From Sulfurovum sp. (GTDB lineage Bacteria; Campylobacterota; Campylobacteria; Campylobacterales; Sulfurovaceae): a stretch of DNA of 9,658 nucleotides. The stretch spans positions 1-9,658 of the forward strand of contig JALSPX010000190.1 in NCBI GenBank assembly GCA_026985755.1. Direction: 5' to 3'. The notes beneath the pieces were generated by a model, which worked only from the letters and a program-made list of their open reading frames with translations, did not search any database and had not been told where the DNA came from. The number at the start of each line of letters is the position of its first letter. Positions within the stretch are counted from its first letter, which is position 1. Positions 1 to 5,900 of the stretch are shown here, piece by piece. A program made the position numbers and the translations under genes.

Positions 1-258
1 ACGACAGAAGAATCCCTTGCGGGTATCTACCATGCAGGGGAGTGGATGCTCGAAAAGGCTAGGGGGTTGAAAGTAGAGAGCAAAGCACTAGCACCACTAC
101 TGCAAGGACGAGACCTCATAGCCTTGGGGCTGGAGCCATCACCTAGGTTTAAAGAGATATTGGATGAGGTGTATGCTCAGCAGTTAGAAGGAAAACTGGA
201 GACGAGAGATGAGATTTTGGAATACGTAAAAAAAGAATATAAACATGAAACTAACTGA
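1..258 (+). CDS. cca: CCA-adding tRNA nucleotidyltransferase, C-terminal fragment (5' end outside window)
   Basis: The reading frame is open from the first base and stops at 256-258, giving the last 85 residues of a protein that starts upstream of the window. Visible residues 30-50 carry the tail-domain signature of bacterial CCA-adding enzymes and related poly(A) polymerases: an LLQGRDLIALGL segment followed by P-S-P-x-F, then EILDEVYAQQLEG, matching the usual G-x-DL-ALGL-P-G-P-x-F pattern. The enzyme builds or repairs the 3' CCA of tRNA from CTP and ATP in the cytosol. The catalytic head (GS...DxD) and any HD domain lie outside the window, so CCA addition versus A-addition cannot be told apart here. 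The ATG at 46 is internal. The 3' end overlaps the next gene by 14 bp, implying translational coupling. Base composition looks more GC-rich than the following gene. Confidence 0.85.
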   Translation, partial: TTEESLAGIYHAGEWMLEKARGLKVESKALAPLLQGRDLIALGLEPSPRFKEILDEVYAQQLEGKLETRDEILEYVKKEYKHETN

Positions 259-1264
259 AATACTAAAATCATTTGAAAATGAACACCATGTAAAAGTAGT
301 CTATGTCACCATCTATGGGTCTAAACTTTTTGGGACAGATAATGCTAATTCTGATACAGATTATAAAGGTATTTTTATCCCCTCTAAAAAAGATGTATTA
401 CTTAAGCGTGATATAGAACATTACAACTACAATACTAACACCCAAGCAAAAAATGAAAAAGATGATATCGACCTGCAACTCTATAGTATCTATAAATGGT
501 TCAACCTACTAAAAAAAGGGGAGACTGGAGCATTGGATTTGCTTTTTTCTTTGTTTAGAGAGGATACTCAGATATATAATGACACAAGCTTTACCTCTAT
601 AGTCATGGATAATTATGCACGGTTTTATAACCGTAATTTGCACTCATTTATTGGCTATTGTGTAGGACAAAGTAAAATGTATAATATCAAAGGTAAACGC
701 TTTCAGGAGTTACATCATTTTGTAGAGATGTTTCAAGCAGTATCAGTGAAAGGTATGAATGACAAATTGGAGGTATATTTCCCCGAGATTGAACGTATTT
801 TAGCTGCGTCAAGTTTTAAATATGTCAAATTCATCAAAGCATCTATCTCTCGAGGAAATCAAGCCTATAAAGAAGGACGTTACATTGAGTTGTTAGGTAA
901 ACGTTTTGCGGGGAGTGTCACTGTAGGCTACTTTACGCAACTTATAAGCGAGATGGAAGATCAGTTTGGAAACAGAAGTAAAAACTCAGCAACAGGCATT
1001 GACTTTAAGGCACTCTCTCATGCAGTACGTGTGATTAATGAGGTAGAGGAGTTACTTGATGATGGGTTTATTACTTTTCCCTTGAAAAACTCTCTTTACA
1101 TTAGGTCAATTAAAGAGGGGAAAGAGTCTTTGGAAAGTGTCATGGCATATATTGATCTCAAACTCGATGAGGTACAGGAAAAACTTGAAAACTCTAGACT
1201 ACCTCAAAAGAGTGACGAGATATTTGTCGAAAATCTAATACTTAAATTGCTTGAAAATCAATAA
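245..1264 (+). CDS. RlaP-like Pol-beta superfamily nucleotidyltransferase (PF10127 type)
   Basis: A 339-residue predicted cytosolic nucleotidyltransferase. The N-terminal catalytic core is clear: YGSKLFGT at residues 24-31, then SDTDYKGI at 36-43, giving the GS and D-x-D (D37, D39) metal-binding pattern, with D76 in DDIDLQLY as a likely third carboxylate. The C-terminal helical half has the features I associate with RlaP proteins: GIDFKALSHAVRVINEVEEL at 251-270, then G-F-I-T-F-P-L and an R-x-I-K-E-G segment at 287-292. RlaP (RNA ligase-associated Pol-beta) members have been proposed to act in RNA repair; no biochemical substrate can be read from sequence. The ATG at 245 lies 14 bp inside the upstream cca gene and the Shine-Dalgarno is weak (A-rich), so it probably depends on translation of cca. 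It is visibly AT-richer than cca. Family call is good; the exact substrate (tRNA, rRNA or free nucleotide) is unknown. Confidence 0.8.
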   Translation: MKLTEILKSFENEHHVKVVYVTIYGSKLFGTDNANSDTDYKGIFIPSKKDVLLKRDIEHYNYNTNTQAKNEKDDIDLQLYSIYKWFNLLKKGETGALDLLFSLFREDTQIYNDTSFTSIVMDNYARFYNRNLHSFIGYCVGQSKMYNIKGKRFQELHHFVEMFQAVSVKGMNDKLEVYFPEIERILAASSFKYVKFIKASISRGNQAYKEGRYIELLGKRFAGSVTVGYFTQLISEMEDQFGNRSKNSATGIDFKALSHAVRVINEVEELLDDGFITFPLKNSLYIRSIKEGKESLESVMAYIDLKLDEVQEKLENSRLPQKSDEIFVENLILKLLENQ

Positions 1265-1276
1265 AATTTAACGAAA

Positions 1277-1288
1277 TTTGGATAAGAT
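1277..1288 (+). promoter_or_regulatory. Candidate sigma-70 promoter for the ArsC-family gene
   Basis: TTTGGATAAGAT ends in a TAAGAT -10 (1283-1288) with an upstream TG separated by two bases, and there is no evident -35, as is usual for Campylobacterota. The -10 ends 29 nt before the ATG at 1318, the same distance as the promoter before the ABC-F gene. It is the weakest of the three related motifs because the TG spacing is one base too long. Confidence 0.45.
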
Positions 1289-1317
1289 ATACACAATTTA
1301 AAGCCAAGGAATAGAGA

Positions 1318-1668
1318 ATGAGCAAAGTAAAAATATACCATAACCCAAGATGTAGTAAATCGCGTAATGCAGTAGCACTTTTAGAAGAGCAGGGTATCGA
1401 GGCTGAGGTAGTGAAGTATCTTGACACACCACCCACAAAAGAAGAGCTTAAAAAGATTTTAAAAATGTTAGGGCTTTCGGCTAGAGAGCTTATGCGTACT
1501 AAAGAGGCTATCTACAAAGAGTTAGAGCTTAAAGAGGTGGAAGAGGAAGAGGCACTCATTGATGCGATGGTGGCCAACCCAAAACTGATAGAACGTCCTA
1601 TAGTGATAAAAGATGGTAAAGCTGCCATTGGTCGTCCGATAGAGAATATTATAGAACTTCTTAAATAG
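1318..1668 (+). CDS. arsC: ArsC-family arsenate reductase / Spx-ArsC thioredoxin-fold protein
   Basis: A 116-residue cytosolic protein. The start is supported by AAGGA at 1306-1310 and by alignment: YHNPRCSKSRNA puts the catalytic cysteine at C12, exactly where E. coli plasmid ArsC has it. The three arginines that bind the oxyanion in ArsC also have counterparts: R60 (LMRTKE), R93 in ERPIV next to a probable cis-proline, and R106 in IGRPIE. Known members reduce arsenate to arsenite using glutathione and glutaredoxin. C12 is the only cysteine, so no internal thioredoxin-type relay is possible. No ArsR, ArsB or Acr3 gene is nearby, so this is a lone gene rather than an ars operon. A YffB/YfgD-like reductase with another substrate is the main alternative. 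It appears to have its own promoter and sits 53 bp after the RlaP-like gene. Confidence 0.85.
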   Translation: MSKVKIYHNPRCSKSRNAVALLEEQGIEAEVVKYLDTPPTKEELKKILKMLGLSARELMRTKEAIYKELELKEVEEEEALIDAMVANPKLIERPIVIKDGKAAIGRPIENIIELLK

Positions 1669-1685
1669 TCATCGATGTCATCGAC
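1668..1685. repeat. 9-bp tandem repeat with embedded 13-bp palindrome
   Basis: GTCATCGAT (1668-1676) is followed at once by GTCATCGAC (1677-1685), matching at 8 of 9 positions. The junction makes a perfect inverted repeat, TCGATG-T-CATCGA (1672-1684). It begins at the last base of the arsC stop codon and ends where the -35 region of the downstream ABC-F promoter would be, so it could be an operator. No T-run follows, so it is not an intrinsic terminator. Confidence 0.4.
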
Positions 1686-1697
1686 CCTACAGAGATA

Positions 1698-1709
1698 TTT
1701 TGCTAAAAT
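1698..1709 (+). promoter_or_regulatory. Candidate extended -10 promoter for the ABC-F gene
   Basis: TTTTGCTAAAAT contains TGN directly before TAAAAT (1704-1709), the extended -10 form common in Campylobacterota, preceded by an AT-rich stretch but no recognisable -35. The hexamer ends 29 nt before the GTG start at 1739, implying a leader of about 23 nt. Confidence 0.55.
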
Positions 1710-1727
1710 CATGTTAATTATTTATAC

Positions 1728-1741
1728 AAGGATGACATGTG
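1728..1741 (+). promoter_or_regulatory. Ribosome binding site that fixes a GTG start (ABC-F gene)
   Basis: AAGGA (1728-1732) stands six bases before the GTG at 1739. An overlapping ATG at 1737 in another frame (ATGTG) would give only a five-codon peptide before TAA. Translation from the GTG aligns residue for residue with the start I remember for E. coli YbiT, so GTG is preferred. Confidence 0.65.
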
Positions 1742-3334
1742 CTTAGTACAGTAAATTTAACACAACGCTACGGAAAAAGAGTACTCTTCGATAAAATAAA
1801 TATGACTATGGATGTGGGTAAGCGCTATGGGCTGATAGGTGCCAATGGTGCAGGGAAGTCTACATTTATGAAAATTCTCGCAGGAGAGATAGAGCCTAGT
1901 GAGGGTGAAGTACAGCTTCAACCAGGGCTAAAACTGGGGATGCTGAGCCAAAATCAGTATGCCTTTGAAGATTTCACTTTGAGAGATGCCGTACTCTATG
2001 GAAATAAAAAACTCTATGATGCGCAAAAAGAGAAAGAAAAACTTTATATGGAGGGTGATTTTGAGTCTGATGAGGTAAACAATCGTCTAGGTGAACTAGA
2101 GATGATATGTGCAGATGAAGATCCCACCTATGAGTCGGATGTCAAAATAGAAAAACTGCTTCAATCACTGGGGTTTCCTGTAGAGCAGCACGGAGAGCTT
2201 ATGTCTTCACTCACAGGTGGGGATAAGTTTAAAATTTTATTGGCTCAGGTATTGTTTTTGAAACCAGATGTACTTCTACTTGATGAGCCTACGAACAACC
2301 TTGATATGGCGACAATCTCTTGGTTAGAAGAGGAGTTGAAGCGTCATGAGGGTACCTTGATGGTTATCTCTCATGATAGACACTTTCTTAATGGTGTGGT
2401 GACACATATACTTGATCTTGATTTTCAAAATATACGTGAATTTACAGGGAATTATGATGAGTGGTATATCGCTGCGAATCTCATAGCAAAACAGGCTGAA
2501 GCTGATAGAGGTAAAGCACTGAAAGAGAAAGAAGAATTAGAAAACTTTATCAAGCGGTTTTCTGCCAATGCCTCTAAAGCCAAACAAGCCACATCACGTC
2601 AAAAACAACTGGATAAGCTAGATGTACAAGAGATTAAGCTCTCTTCACGTCGTGATCCATCGATTATGTTTAAACCTCACCGTGATATCGGAAATGAAAT
2701 TTTAGAAGTAGAGGGGCTTTCCAAAGCCTATGATGGCGAACAGGTTTTTGAAAATCTTTCGTTCAAAGTCAAAAGTGGTGATAAAATCGCAGTCATCGGT
2801 ACCAATGGGGTGGGTAAAACAACTTTGCTTAAAATCCTTATGGGCGAGATAGAAGCTGACGCGGGCAGTTACAAATGGGGACAGACGATTACCTATAGTT
2901 ATTTCCCGCAAAATACTACTGATTTGGTGGTGGGTGATGAAGAACTGCCACAGTGGATACAAGGTTTTGATGTCAAATGGCATATCGATGATATACGAAA
3001 AACACTGGGGCGTATGCTCTTCTCGGGTGAAGAGCAAAAGAAAAAGATAGATGCCTGTTCTGGTGGAGAAAAGCACCGCGTGATGCTGAGTAAAATCATG
3101 ATGGATAGTGCGAATTACTTGGTAATGGATGAGCCAAACAACCACCTAGACCTAGAAGCGATTGTCGCCTTAGGTGAAGCACTACATAACTATAAAGGTG
3201 GCGTTATCTGTGTTTCACATGATAGAGAACTCATTGATGCCTTTGCCAATAGGATTATCCAAATCAATGAAGATGGGTCAATTATAGACTTTGAAGGGGA
3301 TTATGAAAGTTTTGTGGAAGAGCACGGAAAGTAA
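1739..3334 (+). CDS. ybiT: ABC-F family ATPase, YbiT type
   Basis: A 531-residue soluble protein with two ABC ATPase domains and no membrane segment, the ABC-F layout; the length matches E. coli YbiT (530). Domain 1: Walker A GANGAGKST at 34-42, signature LTGGDK at 158-163, Walker B DEPTNNLD at 182-189, switch histidine H212. The interdomain linker carries FSANASKAKQATSR from 274, typical of this subgroup and thought to reach the ribosomal E-site/P-site tRNA. Domain 2: Walker A GTNGVGKTT at 354-362, signature CSGGEK at 440-445, Walker B region MDEPNNHLD at 463-471, H494. ABC-F proteins bind ribosomes and modulate elongation or rescue stalled complexes; YbiT's precise job is not settled. Odd points are threonine and aspartate in the first signature (usual LSGGE) and asparagine at 467 where threonine is usual. 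It seems monocistronic, with its own promoter and another promoter after it. Confidence 0.92.
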   Translation: MLSTVNLTQRYGKRVLFDKINMTMDVGKRYGLIGANGAGKSTFMKILAGEIEPSEGEVQLQPGLKLGMLSQNQYAFEDFTLRDAVLYGNKKLYDAQKEKEKLYMEGDFESDEVNNRLGELEMICADEDPTYESDVKIEKLLQSLGFPVEQHGELMSSLTGGDKFKILLAQVLFLKPDVLLLDEPTNNLDMATISWLEEELKRHEGTLMVISHDRHFLNGVVTHILDLDFQNIREFTGNYDEWYIAANLIAKQAEADRGKALKEKEELENFIKRFSANASKAKQATSRQKQLDKLDVQEIKLSSRRDPSIMFKPHRDIGNEILEVEGLSKAYDGEQVFENLSFKVKSGDKIAVIGTNGVGKTTLLKILMGEIEADAGSYKWGQTITYSYFPQNTTDLVVGDEELPQWIQGFDVKWHIDDIRKTLGRMLFSGEEQKKKIDACSGGEKHRVMLSKIMMDSANYLVMDEPNNHLDLEAIVALGEALHNYKGGVICVSHDRELIDAFANRIIQINEDGSIIDFEGDYESFVEEHGK

Positions 3335-3343
3335 ACAGAAAAG

Positions 3344-3354
3344 TTTGTTATAAT
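3344..3354 (+). promoter_or_regulatory. Promoter for the DUF2018-ispB-hemA-proS-fxsA-dsb-hemC run
   Basis: TTTGTTATAAT has a consensus TATAAT (3349-3354) with a TGN extension and no clear -35. It lies in the 47-bp gap after the ABC-F gene and ends 27 nt before the ATG at 3382. It is the best promoter match in the window, and no comparable intergenic space occurs until after hemC, so it probably drives the whole run. Confidence 0.65.
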
Positions 3355-3381
3355 ATTTGACTTTAAAACATAGGATATACA

Positions 3382-3684
3382 ATGAGCAATTATACAGATG
3401 ACGATGATGATTACGGTGATTACAAAGATGACTTTTGGGGTAGAACTCCACAATCATCTTATTTTGAGATAGCAAAAACTGCCAACCAAAATATTGTAGA
3501 AAAAGAGATAGAAAATGTTTTCAGAAGGCTCGCTGTAGTAGAGCGTATGTTGGAAGAGAGAGGTATTACCGAAGAGGATATTAAAAGAGAGATAGACAGT
3601 ACGGTTATTGATGAAGACATTGATGGTAGAACAGGGTCTGTGTTTATAGACCTTGTGGGTCGTATTGTTACTCAGTGTGAATAG
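3382..3684 (+). CDS. DUF2018 family protein (HP0242-like)
   Basis: A 100-residue, acidic, probably all-helical cytosolic protein. AGGA at 3372-3375 stands six bases before the ATG. Residues 5-17 are very rich in aspartate and look disordered. From F18 (FWGRTP) onward the pattern resembles H. pylori HP0242 as I remember it: F-x-G-x-x-P, an aromatic-led helix (YFEIAK), a helix ending RRLAVVERMLEERG, and a C-terminal helix containing VFIDLVGRIV. HP0242 is a small helical dimer of the family DUF2018, restricted to Campylobacterota, with a deeply intertwined fold and no known function. Position supports the call: in H. pylori HP0242 lies just before ispB and hemA, as here. It ends 12 bp before the next gene, with the next Shine-Dalgarno overlapping its stop codon. 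Identity rests on a remembered motif and synteny, not a search. Confidence 0.65.
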   Translation: MSNYTDDDDDYGDYKDDFWGRTPQSSYFEIAKTANQNIVEKEIENVFRRLAVVERMLEERGITEEDIKREIDSTVIDEDIDGRTGSVFIDLVGRIVTQCE

Positions 3685-3696
3685 GAAAATCATATT

Positions 3697-4593
3697 GTGC
3701 TAAGTGCAGTAGAAAGAAAAATAGAACAGTTTATCGCTGACTTAAATGACAAAGAGGTAGTAGCGCTTTATGCAAAACTACCTTCAGGAAAAAGACTTCG
3801 AGCAAAACTTATTTTAAAAATAGCAGGTTCAAGTTTGGCAGTGGTGAAAACAGCAGCAATTGTAGAGATGATACATGCAGCAAGTCTTTTACATGATGAT
3901 GTGATTGATGATGCCTATACACGCCGTTCAAAACCTTCTCTCAATGCACTTTATGGCAATAAAACTGCCATTATGCTAGGAGATATTCTCTATTCAAAAG
4001 GTTTTTTAGAGTTAAATAACATTAGTCCAGATGTAGCAAAAATAGTCTCCAATGCCGTAGTGCAACTCAGTCTTGGGGAACTTAAAGATGTTTCACTCTC
4101 AAAAGCCTTTAATCTGGATAAAGAGATTTATCTGGAAATGATTTATCAAAAGACAGCATCGCTTATGGAAGCTAGTGCAGGCGTGGCAGCTATACTTGCA
4201 GGTAAAGACAAAGATGCTTATATGATTTATGGGCGTAATCTAGGTATTGCCTTTCAGATGATAGATGATATTTTAGATATTACGATGGATGCCAAAACAC
4301 TAGGTAAACCAGCTTTGCATGATTTTGAAGAGGGTAAAACAACACTGCCTTATATCTATCTCTATGAGGCACTTGATAGAGAGGATGCTCTCAAGTTGAA
4401 ATCTTTACATGGTAAAAGATTGAGCAATGATGAGGCGTTGTGGATAAAAGCACAGATGCAAAAACATCATAGTATAGAGAAGGCTTTTGATGAAGCAAAA
4501 ATTTTGGCAGAAGAGGCGATTAGATTGATGCAAGAGCGTGGTGAAGATGCCTTGCGTGATATTGCATTGGCAATGATAGAAAGAGAGTTTTAA
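3697..4593 (+). CDS. ispB: Long-chain polyprenyl diphosphate synthase (quinone side chain)
   Basis: A 298-residue all-helical trans-prenyltransferase. GKRLR at 31-35 is the isopentenyl diphosphate site; the first aspartate-rich motif is HDDVIDD (D67, D68, D71) and the second is DDILD (190-194). It condenses IPP onto allylic diphosphates with Mg2+. The residues four and five places before the first motif are S63 and A62, both small; short-chain enzymes have bulky aromatic residues there, so a long product (about C30-C40) is expected. In Campylobacterota this chain would become the tail of menaquinone. The start is GTG, with AGGA at 3683-3686 ten bases upstream; that spacing is long but no better in-frame start is seen. 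The stop overlaps the hemA start as TAATG. It is somewhat shorter than E. coli IspB (323), mostly at the N-terminus. Exact chain length cannot be read. Confidence 0.88.
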   Translation: MLSAVERKIEQFIADLNDKEVVALYAKLPSGKRLRAKLILKIAGSSLAVVKTAAIVEMIHAASLLHDDVIDDAYTRRSKPSLNALYGNKTAIMLGDILYSKGFLELNNISPDVAKIVSNAVVQLSLGELKDVSLSKAFNLDKEIYLEMIYQKTASLMEASAGVAAILAGKDKDAYMIYGRNLGIAFQMIDDILDITMDAKTLGKPALHDFEEGKTTLPYIYLYEALDREDALKLKSLHGKRLSNDEALWIKAQMQKHHSIEKAFDEAKILAEEAIRLMQERGEDALRDIALAMIEREF

Positions 4594-5900
4594 TGTACTA
4601 TCAAGTAGTAAGTTTTTCGCATAAAAATTGTGACCAAGGTATGAGAGAAAAATTGGCATTTGCCAGTGATGCAGAAAAAATAGAGATGCTTAACCTTTTG
4701 GTAGCCTTTGAGTTTGTACATGAAGCATTCATTGTATCTACCTGCAATAGGGTTGAATTGGTGCTGGCTACACGTGATAACTTCTCTTCTTTTCATGCAG
4801 TTCTTGGACTTATGGCACAAAAGAGTGATTTGAATTTTTATCAGCTTAAAAGTACTGCCGAACGTTATGACGATGAAGAAGCGGTGCATCATATCTTCTC
4901 TGTAGTCTCTTCGTTAGAGTCTTTGGTCGTGGGTGAATCTCAAATTACAGGACAAGTCAAAGAGGCTTTTATGCTTTCACATAAAAATAAGACAGCAGGG
5001 CGTAAACTAAATCGCCTTATCTCCTATGCTGTCAAATGTGCTGCAGAGGTACGTAATGCGACCAATATTTCTCAAAACCCTATCTCTATTGCCTCGGTAG
5101 CCGTGGCACAAGCACACAAAATACTGGGGGATAACATGGCAGGGATGACAGGTGTGGTACTCGGTGCTGGTGAGATGGGTATCCTGGCAGCCAAACATCT
5201 CTTGCGTGCTAAATGTGATGTCGTATTGCTTGGTCGCGATATGGAAAAAATAGAACTTGCAGCACACACTTTAGGTGAAAATGTCAAAGCAGATACCGTA
5301 GAAAACCTTACAAAGTATATTAACCGTTATAGATTACTTTTTTCTGCTACATCAGCAAAAGAGCCTGTCATAACTAAAACACTTATTGAAAATGAATCAG
5401 TCGATAGATTATGGTTTGATATGGCAATCCCTAGAGATATTGAAGATATGGGTATCGAAAAACTACAGCTTTTTCGTATTGATGATTTAAGAAGTATTTC
5501 TCAGAGTAATCATGCCATGAGAGAAGAACAAGCTGTACGTGCAGCAGAGATAGTAGAAAAGTATACAGATGATTTTTATGCGTGGCTACGTGCACTTTCT
5601 ATTGAGCCTGTCATTAAACAAATGAGAATACATGTCAATGATGCCATTGATACAGAAATGAAACGTGCTATAAAAAAAGGCTTTGTACCTACTGAAGCAG
5701 AAGAGAATATGCGTAAAATGGCAGAGCAAATGTTTAAACGTTTTTTACATGAACCTACACAAAACTTGCGTAAGTCATCGACAGAGAATAAAAATGCAAA
5801 CTGTATAGAATCGGTAAAACGTATTTTTAATATTGATACAGAAAATATAGACTTTAAAGAATACAAATCAGATCATCATACCAAAGGATACAACACGTGA
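4593..5900 (+). CDS. hemA: Glutamyl-tRNA reductase
   Basis: A 435-residue cytosolic enzyme that reduces glutamyl-tRNA(Glu) with NADPH to glutamate-1-semialdehyde, the committed step of the C5 route to haem. STCNRVEL at 49-56 places the catalytic thiol at C51 (C50 in E. coli). SLESLVVGESQI at 107-118 is the conserved substrate-pocket block, followed by the long helix with AAEVRNATNIS. The NADPH-binding loop is GAGEMG at 191-196. The last 100 residues are the helical dimerisation domain with EPxIKQMR and a variable charged tail. All domains are present and length is normal. The ATG shares one base with the ispB stop (TAATG) and the end overlaps proS as GTGA, so translation is probably coupled on both sides. 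hemL and hemB are not in the window; hemC is three genes downstream. Confidence 0.96.
   Translation: MYYQVVSFSHKNCDQGMREKLAFASDAEKIEMLNLLVAFEFVHEAFIVSTCNRVELVLATRDNFSSFHAVLGLMAQKSDLNFYQLKSTAERYDDEEAVHHIFSVVSSLESLVVGESQITGQVKEAFMLSHKNKTAGRKLNRLISYAVKCAAEVRNATNISQNPISIASVAVAQAHKILGDNMAGMTGVVLGAGEMGILAAKHLLRAKCDVVLLGRDMEKIELAAHTLGENVKADTVENLTKYINRYRLLFSATSAKEPVITKTLIENESVDRLWFDMAIPRDIEDMGIEKLQLFRIDDLRSISQSNHAMREEQAVRAAEIVEKYTDDFYAWLRALSIEPVIKQMRIHVNDAIDTEMKRAIKKGFVPTEAEENMRKMAEQMFKRFLHEPTQNLRKSSTENKNANCIESVKRIFNIDTENIDFKEYKSDHHTKGYNT

Noticed and set aside
1264..1279. AAATTT-AACG-AAATTT inverted repeat after the RlaP-like gene
   Set aside because: The stem is all A/T and only 6 bp, and no T-run follows; too weak for an intrinsic terminator, and it runs into the next promoter.
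1737..1754. Five-codon ORF starting at the ATG that overlaps the GTG of the ABC-F gene
   Set aside because: Too short to support; the ATGTG overlap is likely chance. It is noted only because it bears on start choice.
2702..3145. 147-codon minus-strand reading frame inside the ABC-F gene
   Set aside because: It lies wholly opposite well-conserved ATPase motifs and its translation shows no family features; a shadow of the coding strand.
1318..3334. arsC plus ABC-F ATPase as an arsenic efflux unit
   Set aside because: The ATPase is a soluble ABC-F protein of the YbiT type, not ArsA or a transporter, and each gene seems to have its own promoter.
3397..3432. DYKDD-like stretch resembling a FLAG epitope
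   Set aside because: It is part of a natural aspartate-rich N-terminus and is not the complete epitope; no sign of engineered sequence around it.
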